From Murimonas intestini (GTDB lineage: Bacteria; Bacillota; Clostridia; Lachnospirales; Lachnospiraceae), in the NCBI GenBank assembly GCA_003148945.1, contig QGGY01000001.1:496001-560000 (forward strand): a stretch of DNA of 64,000 bases, written 5' to 3'. The notes under the pieces were generated by a model. It was not told the DNA's origin and made no database searches. It was given only the letters and a program-made list of their open reading frames with translations. Of this stretch, positions 54,262 through 62,489 are shown one piece after another; positions within the stretch are counted from its first letter, which is position 1, and the number at the start of each line of letters is the position of its first letter. The translations under genes and the position numbers were made by a program.

Positions 54262-56342
54262 TGAACAGAAAAGCAAAGATTCTAATTGCAGATGATTCAG
54301 AGATCAACAGGGCAATGTTATCTGATATATTGGCGCCGGACTATGAGGTTTTGGAGGCTGCCGACGGGGAAGCGGCTGTGGCCTGCATGGAACAGCAGCA
54401 TACAGAAATCGCTCTTGTCATATTGGATATTGTGATGCCCAAACTGGATGGCTTTGAAGTGCTGGCAATCATGAACCGGAAGGGATGGATCAACAGTATC
54501 CCGGTCATTATCGTCTCCTCGGAAACTTCACCCTCCTACATTGATCATGCCTACCAGCTGGGAGCCTCAGAGTATATCAACAGGCCCTTTTACAAAGTGG
54601 CTATACGCCACCGCATAGAAAATACAGTAAAGCTGCACACAAAACAAAAGCATCTGGAAAATATTGTTGCGGAGCAGATCCTGGAAAAAGAAAAAAGTAA
54701 TATGGTCATGGTGGATATTCTCAGCCACATTGTAGAATTCCGCAATGGAGAGAGCGGCCTTCATGTATTACATATTCGTACCATAACGGAAGTACTGCTC
54801 AAGCAGCTACGCAGCACCTGCAGCCAGTATGATCTGACTCCGGCCAGGACTGCCCTGATCACAAATGCTTCCAGCCTTCACGATATTGGGAAGATCTCGA
54901 TTCCTGAGGAGATCCTTAATAAGCCAGGAAAATTGACAAAGGAAGAATTTGAGATCATCAAAACGCACAGCGCCATAGGAGCGCAGATGCTGGAAGGCCT
55001 TACACATTATCAGAACGAAGAGCTGGTGCAGGTGGCAAGAGAGATTTGCAGGTGGCATCACGAACGGTATGACGGAGGCGGCTATCCTGACGGATTAAAA
55101 GGCGATGAGATCCCTGTTTCTGCACAGGTCGTCGCCATAGCGGACGTATACGATGCCCTGACCAGCAAACGTGTCTATAAGCCGGCCTGCTCCCATGAGC
55201 AGGCCATGGAAATGATATTAAATGGGGAATGCGGGGTATTTAATCCCCTGCTGCTCGAGTGCCTGAAAGAAGTTGGAGATTATCTGGAAAACGAAGTCAA
55301 GATCCGGTCAGCGGGAAAGATAACACGTGATTCCATCCATACGCTGGCATATGACGCGATCCACAGCTACAACGTTTCTGACAGGACGCTTGATCTGCTG
55401 GAGCAGGAGCGCACCAAGTATCAGTTTTATGCCTCCATGACAAAAGAGATCCAGTTTGAATACAGCTATGAGTCGGATACGCTGATCATCTCAGAATGGG
55501 GAGCCGCCCAGGCGGGAGTAAAAGAGAGCATACAACATCCGCTGAGTGATGCCACACTGCTTGCGATCTTTTCGAAAGAAGACTTCTGTGACCTCCGCGA
55601 ACGGCTGCAGAGCGCTACGCCCCAGAATCCTATTGTCAGTCAGATATACCGTCTGACTGTCCATGGAAAACCCCGGTGGTATAAATGGATAGCCCGTCCG
55701 ATCTGGGGACTGGATGAGGACGCCCCGCCTACTAAGGCCATCGGCAAATTAGTGGATAACGAGGAAGAGCAGAGTACCCTGGAAAAGCTCACACTGCAGG
55801 CCCAGCACGATGATCTGACTGCGCTGCTGAGCAGAAACCATGCACACGAAGAGATTGAGGAGCGGCTTGTAAACTTGAAGGAAAATAAAGCGGCCCTGCT
55901 GGTTTTGGACCTGGATACATTTAAGAGTGTGAATGACAGCTACGGACATTCTTATGGAGATAAAATGCTGAGAGCCTTTGCCGAAAAGCTGAGAAAACGT
56001 GTCCGCAATACAGATATCGTAGCACGCATCGGCGGCGATGAGTTTCTGGTGTATATGGAATACAGGGAAAATATTGAAAAACTGGTGGAACGTATTTTCA
56101 GTACAGTATCCGGAAATTATGATGGCTTTGAGGTCTCAGTAAGTATAGGGGCCGCTCTGGCGCCTGAAAACGGAGTTACCTATGAAGAACTGTTTTTGTG
56201 TGCGGATCAGGCGCTGTATGCCAGCAAACATGCCGGAAAAAACCAGTGGAAGTTTTATGACGAATCTATGAAGGATATGTTATCGTCCGATTTACGGAAT
56301 CCTTTAAATGAAAAAAAGAGGAGAACACCAAATGAAACGTAG
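54261..56342 (+). CDS. REC / HD-GYP / PAS / GGDEF protein for c-di-GMP turnover
   Basis: A 693-residue cytoplasmic protein with four parts: a receiver (about 1-120, Asp56 in I-L-D-I-V-M-P), an HD-GYP phosphodiesterase domain (about 145-340; His207-Asp208, H-H-E-R-Y-D-G-G-G-Y-P with GYP at 274-276), a PAS-like segment (about 390-500) and a GGDEF cyclase domain (about 530-680, GGDEF at 591-595). An inhibitory R-N-T-D site lies five residues before GGDEF. Both active sites look intact, so it can in principle make and degrade c-di-GMP under control of one receiver. It shares a TAATG junction with the HPt gene and overlaps the lipoprotein gene by 11 bases. Confidence 0.92.
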   Translation: MNRKAKILIADDSEINRAMLSDILAPDYEVLEAADGEAAVACMEQQHTEIALVILDIVMPKLDGFEVLAIMNRKGWINSIPVIIVSSETSPSYIDHAYQLGASEYINRPFYKVAIRHRIENTVKLHTKQKHLENIVAEQILEKEKSNMVMVDILSHIVEFRNGESGLHVLHIRTITEVLLKQLRSTCSQYDLTPARTALITNASSLHDIGKISIPEEILNKPGKLTKEEFEIIKTHSAIGAQMLEGLTHYQNEELVQVAREICRWHHERYDGGGYPDGLKGDEIPVSAQVVAIADVYDALTSKRVYKPACSHEQAMEMILNGECGVFNPLLLECLKEVGDYLENEVKIRSAGKITRDSIHTLAYDAIHSYNVSDRTLDLLEQERTKYQFYASMTKEIQFEYSYESDTLIISEWGAAQAGVKESIQHPLSDATLLAIFSKEDFCDLRERLQSATPQNPIVSQIYRLTVHGKPRWYKWIARPIWGLDEDAPPTKAIGKLVDNEEEQSTLEKLTLQAQHDDLTALLSRNHAHEEIEERLVNLKENKAALLVLDLDTFKSVNDSYGHSYGDKMLRAFAEKLRKRVRNTDIVARIGGDEFLVYMEYRENIEKLVERIFSTVSGNYDGFEVSVSIGAALAPENGVTYEELFLCADQALYASKHAGKNQWKFYDESMKDMLSSDLRNPLNEKKRRTPNET

Positions 56343-58272
56343 TATAACCAGGAGGACTGCTTTTATATCGGGCGCTTTGTTTCTGCTTTTGGCTTTGGCA
56401 GGCTGCGGCCGGCAGACACCAGAAAAAACTGTGGTCAAAATTCTCTATTCCAATAATTTTAAAAAGGTGGAGGAACTGGTGGAGTCTGCCTGTGAGGATA
56501 TTGATCTGCAGGCAGAATTATCGCTTTATCCCAGTGAGCAGCTTAGGCGTCTGAACAAGGGTATAGGGCCTGAGCTGGTTATCACGGCTCAGCCTGATTC
56601 AAATCTGGAGCAGCAATACTTGCTGGATATCAGCGATACAAAGGCCAGCGCCGCCTATGACGGCACTATTATGAATGCTGCGAAACTGGAGGGAAAGACA
56701 TATGTGATCCCTCTGCCCGGTGTATACAGCGGTTATGTGGTCAATGAGACGTTGTTTGAACAGGCAGGCCTGTCTCTGCCCGGAAATAATGCAGAGCTGG
56801 TAGACTCGCTTTCACAGCTAAAGGAAAAAGGACTTGGAGTGGGAGAAGACGGGGTGAGTTTTTCCGTCATGAGCGACTACAATACGGGAGTGGGCCTGTT
56901 TAATGTGGGAAACATGGTACCGGATTTTCTGGGGACGGTCGAGGGTGTAAAGTGGCTGGCTGATTTTAGAAATAAAGAAGCGTCACTTACAGGTGTCTGG
57001 GAAGAGAGCTTTGAACTGTTAGATGCTCTTGTGGCCGCAGGTGTCATGGATCCCGCCGATATTGCGCGTCAGCGCAATTCTGTCCACTACAAGAAACGTA
57101 TGAGTGACGGAACTCTTGCAGCTGTTTTTGGAGATTCAGCCCTCTATTATGAGTGTGTTGAAGGCAATAAGGAAGAGGTAAAGAGCGGTACGTCAGAGGC
57201 ATATACCTACAGGATGCTTCCTCTCTTCAGCGATGAAGGCAATGAACCATGGTTTCTGTTTTCTCCGTCTGCTCTTGTGGGCATAAATAACTCCATCAGC
57301 GAGGAAAAGCAGGACGCCTGCAAACGCATTCTGGAACTGCTTTCCACACCTGAGGGACAGGCGGCTTTAATTGAGGATCTGGGCGGAGGCATGTCCTGCC
57401 TTACTGAATATCAGCAGCAGGAGGATCTGATTCCCCAGGGCGTGGATGAGTATGTGGAATCGGGATATGTTTACAATGTTTTATTTCCAAGCAGAACTGT
57501 GGAATACCTGGGCGGTTATGTGCGGAATGTCATGGCCGGCAAATGCTCGGTAGAAGAAGCCCTCCAGGCTATTGACAGATTATATTATGAGGGGACAGAC
57601 GAATCAGCTTATGATTTTTCAATCGTTGGCTCGGTAAGCCATGATCTGCTTCTGGAGAACTTTAACGTCCGACGCAATGAGACGGAGCTGGGAAATTTTA
57701 TAGCAGACTGTGTTGCAGAGGCCTCCGGAGCGCCTATAGCAGTTGTCAACGGCGGGGGAATCAGGGCCAGCTTTTATGAGGGAGTGGTCTATGGCGGAGA
57801 TCTCGCTGTTGCGTGCCCGTTTGACAATCAAATCATAGTACTGGAAATGAAGGGACAGACCATGTGGGATATGCTGGAAAACAGTCTGGCAACCTGTACG
57901 GATGAGTTTCCCGATGGACGTTTTTTACAGGTCTCCGGGCTTTGCTATACTTTTGACAGCAGCAAACCGGCCGGCAGCCGCCTTGTAAGCGTGACATTGC
58001 CGGACGGGACGGACCTGGATCCAAATGCAGGTTATCAGGTGGCAGTGACGGACTATATGGCCGGATCTAAAACATATGCCGAAGACAACGGGGATGGGTT
58101 TACAATGCTCAATTATTATGACGATACAGTTCCTAAGGGCAATGTAAAACTGATAAAGGAAACAGGACTGTTATACCGAGATGCTTTGGCACAGTATTTT
58201 GAAAAGCATCAGGACAGTGCTGTGGATGCCGGGCTGGAAGGAAGGATAACCGATTTGGCCAGGGATAAATAA
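56332..58272 (+). CDS. lipoprotein: solute-binding domain fused to 5'-nucleotidase C-terminal domain
   Basis: A 646-residue predicted lipoprotein. The lipobox L-A-L-A-G-C puts lipid on Cys25. Residues about 35-420 resemble an ABC-type extracellular solute-binding protein. Residues about 443-640 match the 5'-nucleotidase C-terminal (nucleotide-binding) domain: N-G-G-G-I-R at 473-478, C-P-F-D-N, F-L-Q-V-S-G and D-N-G-D-G-F. The metallophosphatase half that carries catalysis is absent, so binding, not hydrolysis, is likely. The start at 56332 follows GAGGAGA. No ABC permease is nearby; flanking genes are signalling genes, which suggests a ligand receptor. Confidence 0.85.
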   Translation: MKRSITRRTAFISGALFLLLALAGCGRQTPEKTVVKILYSNNFKKVEELVESACEDIDLQAELSLYPSEQLRRLNKGIGPELVITAQPDSNLEQQYLLDISDTKASAAYDGTIMNAAKLEGKTYVIPLPGVYSGYVVNETLFEQAGLSLPGNNAELVDSLSQLKEKGLGVGEDGVSFSVMSDYNTGVGLFNVGNMVPDFLGTVEGVKWLADFRNKEASLTGVWEESFELLDALVAAGVMDPADIARQRNSVHYKKRMSDGTLAAVFGDSALYYECVEGNKEEVKSGTSEAYTYRMLPLFSDEGNEPWFLFSPSALVGINNSISEEKQDACKRILELLSTPEGQAALIEDLGGGMSCLTEYQQQEDLIPQGVDEYVESGYVYNVLFPSRTVEYLGGYVRNVMAGKCSVEEALQAIDRLYYEGTDESAYDFSIVGSVSHDLLLENFNVRRNETELGNFIADCVAEASGAPIAVVNGGGIRASFYEGVVYGGDLAVACPFDNQIIVLEMKGQTMWDMLENSLATCTDEFPDGRFLQVSGLCYTFDSSKPAGSRLVSVTLPDGTDLDPNAGYQVAVTDYMAGSKTYAEDNGDGFTMLNYYDDTVPKGNVKLIKETGLLYRDALAQYFEKHQDSAVDAGLEGRITDLARDK

Positions 58273-58305
58273 AGGGGCCCCGCAGGCGGAAAGGATGGAG
58301 AGGCA

Positions 58306-60903
58306 TTGAAAAATAACAAAAAAATGAATGATATGCGCATAATGTTTGTTTTTATTCCCGCGCTGCTTCTGATGGTCGCTATCCTTTGCTTTCTTGCGGC
58401 GGCAGTATACCAGAAAGTATCAGAACGAACGGTGACAAACATCAGCGGGGTCTATCTGCGGGAAATGACAACGCAGCTTAACAGCCATTTTCAGACAAAC
58501 CTGGACAGCCAGTTTTCCCAGATCCGCACAGTTATGAAAGCAATATCTGAGAACGATCTGGAAAATGAGGAAAGCCTGAAGCTTTTCCTGGCACAGGTAC
58601 AGACAGATAATGATTTCACGCATATTGCATTCATAAGTGACAGAGGAATTGCCTATTCTCCTGAAGGGGCAGTTCCTGCCATGTCGAAAATTTCAGACCT
58701 TGACAGACTGCTGACGGGTTCCGGCGAACTTATCTCTGTTAATGAAACAATCTGGGAAAGCGGGACTATCCTGCTTGGCACCAGCATGCCCCCTGTGCAG
58801 TTTAAGGACAGCCGTCTTGTTGCCGTTATTGTCGGGATACATACTTCCGACATTGGAGTGAAGCTGGGGCTGGACAGCGAGACAGATACAAATTCATACA
58901 CAAATATCGTAACTCTGGATGGTGACTTTGTGATCAAGAGCACCTTTGCGGAAGATGCATTACAGGGGACAAACCTGTTTACCATCTATGAACAGCAGGC
59001 CAGCTTTGATGAAGGCTATGATTATCAGTCCTTCCGGGCTGCGATAGGCGCTGGGGAAAGCGGACTGACCCTTCTGACTGTAGGCACCCATCATGTCTAT
59101 CTTTATTATCTGCCCATCCGTGGAACGAACTGGTATATGGTTACAAGTATGGCATACGAAACTGTCAACGACCAGATCGTATTCCTTAGTCAGTTCATGG
59201 TACTTGTGGGTGTGGGAATCTTCTGTATCGTGTTTGTCACAGTGCTTACTTTCTTTTTGCTGCTGAGGCGCAATGAAAAACGCAGCAATGCGCTGCTGTT
59301 AATGGAAAAGGAGAGGGCGGAGACTGCAAACCGGGCAAAAAGTGATTTCCTTTCTCAGATGTCCCACGAGATCCGCACGCCGCTCAATGGAATTATGGGG
59401 ATGGCAGAGCTTGGAAAAAACCATGTAGGCGAACCCGGACGGATGCGCAATTGTCTTGATAAGATCACACTTTCGTCAACACACCTCCTCTCCCTGATCA
59501 ATGATATTCTGGATATGTCAAAAATTGAGAGCGGGAAAATCGAACTGAATCCTGAGAGGTTTGACCTGGGGCGTCTTCTTCAGGCGCTTATGACTGTGTT
59601 CCATGTGCAGGCTGTAAGCAAGCAGATCGATTTCCAGATTTTTCTGTGCGGTGAGATCTCAGAGTACCTGATAGGCGACGCGCTCCGCATAAACCAGATA
59701 TTGACTAATCTGCTTTCAAATGCAGTGAAGTTTACACCTGCCCAGGGACATGTAAGTTTGAGTGTGAGGCAATTGAAGCGTGAAGAGAGTAAGATTTGGA
59801 TGCGCTTTGAAGTCCGGGATACCGGCCGGGGAATCGCTCCGGAGAATATAGACCGCGTTTTTGAGCCATTTATACAGGAAAACAGCGGAATTGTCCGGCA
59901 GTACGGCGGTACCGGGCTTGGCCTGCCTATTACGAAAAATTTTGTGGAGTTGATGGGCGGCTCAGTCACCGTCAGCAGTGAGTTAGGAGCGGGAAGTACC
60001 TTTACAGTGGATCTGCCCTTTGAATGTGCGCCGGTGGATGAAGAAGAAAACATGGAGCGCTGCGGAAAGGGCCAGATGGTCCTTGTGGTGAACCCGGTGG
60101 CTGAACTGAATACGCATCTTGCTGAAGTGCTTGAAAAGGAGAATTTCAGTGTTGATTCGTCATACGATGAGGAGAATGCCCTGGGTATGCTTCAGGCTGC
60201 AGCACAAAGGGGGACTCCCTATGAATTATATCTGATAAAGTGGAATGTTTCTAAAAATATGCAGCTGTTTGCGGAAAAGATTCGAAAAGCTGGCAAAAAT
60301 CCAGATCTTAAAATTATTTTAACAGGACAGGATCAGGATGAGCTGGATGACATGGCCGTGCAGTGCTGCGCTGATGCGACCCTGTGCTGGCCTGTATTCC
60401 ATTCCGATATAGAAGCGCTTATGAAAGCGCTGGCAGATCCGAAGCATTCCGGGCAGGAAAGAGAAGAGCCTGCCGTACTGGACGGGGCACGTGTTCTGGT
60501 AGTGGAAGATAATGAGATCAATCTGGATATCGCAGGGGCTCTGCTGCAGGATGCGGGAGCCAGTGTTACCACAGCTGAAAATGGACGGGAGGCTGTGGCG
60601 CGGTTTTCTGAATCACCTGAAGGCTTTTACCATCTGATACTGATGGATGTGCAGATGCCAGTGATGGACGGCTGCAGCGCAGCGCAGGCTATCCGTTCAC
60701 TTCCCCGTACTGATGCGAAAAGTGTTATAATCATAGCAATGACAGCGAACTCTTTCCGTGAGGATGTTCAAAAGTGTCTGGACAGCGGCATGAATGCGCA
60801 TATTGCAAAGCCCTTTGTCATGGATGATATCATCGGCACATATGCCATGGCATACCGTGAACAGGAAAAAAAACAGGCCGCCGGCCGGCATGGCAGAAAT
60901 TGA
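58306..60903 (+). CDS. hybrid histidine kinase 4 (Cache-like sensor, HisKA-HATPase-pseudoREC-REC)
   Basis: An 865-residue membrane hybrid kinase starting at TTG 58306 after GGAGAGG. One helix at about 12-34, an extracellular Cache-like domain of about 255 residues, and a second helix at about 293-317 precede HisKA with His354 in [10 protein letters not shown] and HATPase. The first receiver-like domain (about 588-705) has lost the acidic pocket (V-V-N-P-V), the phosphoacceptor (I-K-W-N-V-S) and the Lys-Pro (C-W-P). The second receiver (about 725-845) is intact (M-D-V-Q-M-P-V). It follows the lipoprotein gene by 33 bases and could read its ligand state. Confidence 0.9.
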   Translation: MKNNKKMNDMRIMFVFIPALLLMVAILCFLAAAVYQKVSERTVTNISGVYLREMTTQLNSHFQTNLDSQFSQIRTVMKAISENDLENEESLKLFLAQVQTDNDFTHIAFISDRGIAYSPEGAVPAMSKISDLDRLLTGSGELISVNETIWESGTILLGTSMPPVQFKDSRLVAVIVGIHTSDIGVKLGLDSETDTNSYTNIVTLDGDFVIKSTFAEDALQGTNLFTIYEQQASFDEGYDYQSFRAAIGAGESGLTLLTVGTHHVYLYYLPIRGTNWYMVTSMAYETVNDQIVFLSQFMVLVGVGIFCIVFVTVLTFFLLLRRNEKRSNALLLMEKERAETANRAKSDFLSQMSHEIRTPLNGIMGMAELGKNHVGEPGRMRNCLDKITLSSTHLLSLINDILDMSKIESGKIELNPERFDLGRLLQALMTVFHVQAVSKQIDFQIFLCGEISEYLIGDALRINQILTNLLSNAVKFTPAQGHVSLSVRQLKREESKIWMRFEVRDTGRGIAPENIDRVFEPFIQENSGIVRQYGGTGLGLPITKNFVELMGGSVTVSSELGAGSTFTVDLPFECAPVDEEENMERCGKGQMVLVVNPVAELNTHLAEVLEKENFSVDSSYDEENALGMLQAAAQRGTPYELYLIKWNVSKNMQLFAEKIRKAGKNPDLKIILTGQDQDELDDMAVQCCADATLCWPVFHSDIEALMKALADPKHSGQEREEPAVLDGARVLVVEDNEINLDIAGALLQDAGASVTTAENGREAVARFSESPEGFYHLILMDVQMPVMDGCSAAQAIRSLPRTDAKSVIIIAMTANSFREDVQKCLDSGMNAHIAKPFVMDDIIGTYAMAYREQEKKQAAGRHGRN

Positions 60904-60945
60904 CAACATGAAAACAGAATTTGTGAAAGGTGAAGACAGACGGAT

Positions 60946-62400
60946 ATGCTGATGTACGAAAGAATTTTTCAAATACTTAAAAATAAAATTGAATGCGGAT
61001 TGCTGCCGGAGGGGACAAGCCTTCCTTCCAGGGCGGATCTGTGCCAGGAGTTTGGAACATCAGAAAAAACGATCCGCCGGGCTTTGGCTATGCTGGAGGA
61101 AAAAGGATTTATCAAAACCTCACAGAGGAAGCGCCCTGTGGTATGTGGAGACAGGAAGGCAGGTCACAGGACGACTATGCTTGCCCTTGAGAAAATAGAT
61201 AAAGCCGTTACAAGCGATGTGCTGAAAACAGGTGTGCTCTTGTGCTATCCGGTGATAAAAAAGGGGATCTCACTTTGCAGAAAGGCAGACCTGGAAATTC
61301 CCCGCAGGATCCTGGATAATATGAAGGTTGAAAATGCACCGGAATTCTGGAGATTATCTAAACAGTTTTACAGGTTTTTTGTGGCAAGAAATGAAAATTC
61401 CCTGATTTTAGAGGCTGTTGACAGCCTGGGACTTTCTGAGCTGAGGCCTTTGCAGGATGATATTGTGATGAGAACACGGTATTATAAACAGGTGCAGGCA
61501 TTTATGGGTGCGCTTGAAACAGGAGGAGCGCCTGAAAGCGTATATTTTGATGATATGTCCGGTATGTACGGGATGAATGACGGAGCTTCGCCTTCTTTTA
61601 ACGTGGCTCCTGATTCGGCAGTCCTTCTTGGCAGTAAACAGATGGAGAAGCTGCTGGCGGTTTCTGAGGTGAGATATTCTGCTGTGTATATGGATATCAT
61701 GGGACTAATAGCAGCCGGCCGGTACCAGCGGGGAGACCAGCTTCCGCCCCACAAAGAACTTCAGAGGATATATGGAGTCAGTGTGGATACAACGATCAGA
61801 GCAATACAGATACTGCAGGAGTGGGGTGTTGTGAAGACTGTACGGGGGAATGGCATTTTTGTGGAGATGGACAAAGATGATATCAGGAAGGTGCATGTGC
61901 CGGGGCATTTGATAGCCTGCCATGTCCGGCGCTATCTGGATACACTGGAGTTATTGACACTGATCATAGAGGGAGCTTCCATATGCGCAGCCGGAAACAT
62001 TTCCCGGGCAGAGCTGCAGTCAGTGAAGGCAGAAATCGACCGCTTGTGGAATGAGGATTATCTGTACGAACGCACCCCGGCCATTCTTCTGGACTTGATC
62101 ACCAGGAACATCGGGATAAAGGCGCTGGGCTCTATTTTTGCCCTGCTGCAAAGAAATTTCCGTATCGGGCGCAGTATTCCGGGACTGCTGAACACAGAGA
62201 AAACGTCTGTGAACTGTGAGGTTCATGAGAAGTCCGCCAGGGCAGTCCATGCGCTTTGTGCAGGAGATCATAAGATGTTTTCTGAAATATCTGTGCAGAT
62301 GTTTGAAGAGGTCTACCGCCTTGTGGTGGAGGAGTGCAGAAGACTGGGATACTATGAAGCTGCCATGAAGGTCTACGACGGAACAGCATTGTGGAAATAG
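60946..62400 (+). CDS. tandem-GntR transcription regulator, copy 3
   Basis: A 484-residue regulator with the same plan as the two minus-strand copies. A GntR-type winged helix-turn-helix is at about residues 3-65 (S-L-P-S-R-A-D-L-C-Q-E-F-G-T-S) and a second at about 240-310 (Q-L-P-P-H-K-E-L-Q-R-I-Y-G-V-S), each followed by a helical region of about 160 residues. It is more diverged than copies 1 and 2 are from each other, by eye. AAAGGTGA lies about 13 bases before the ATG, a long spacing; ATG 60952 is also possible. It sits between kinase 4 and the last kinase on the same strand. Confidence 0.82.
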   Translation: MLMYERIFQILKNKIECGLLPEGTSLPSRADLCQEFGTSEKTIRRALAMLEEKGFIKTSQRKRPVVCGDRKAGHRTTMLALEKIDKAVTSDVLKTGVLLCYPVIKKGISLCRKADLEIPRRILDNMKVENAPEFWRLSKQFYRFFVARNENSLILEAVDSLGLSELRPLQDDIVMRTRYYKQVQAFMGALETGGAPESVYFDDMSGMYGMNDGASPSFNVAPDSAVLLGSKQMEKLLAVSEVRYSAVYMDIMGLIAAGRYQRGDQLPPHKELQRIYGVSVDTTIRAIQILQEWGVVKTVRGNGIFVEMDKDDIRKVHVPGHLIACHVRRYLDTLELLTLIIEGASICAAGNISRAELQSVKAEIDRLWNEDYLYERTPAILLDLITRNIGIKALGSIFALLQRNFRIGRSIPGLLNTEKTSVNCEVHEKSARAVHALCAGDHKMFSEISVQMFEEVYRLVVEECRRLGYYEAAMKVYDGTALWK

Positions 62401-62489
62401 ATCCGGGAACAGGAACCCTTCCAGGCAGTTTTTGGAACAATAACGCCTGGGACAGTCAGCGGCAGGACGCTGGAAAGGGGGAGAAGTAC

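Noticed and set aside
56332-58272. Active extracellular 5'-nucleotidase
   Set aside because: The N-terminal metallophosphatase motifs (D-x-H, G-N-H-E/D) are absent; only the C-terminal binding domain is present.
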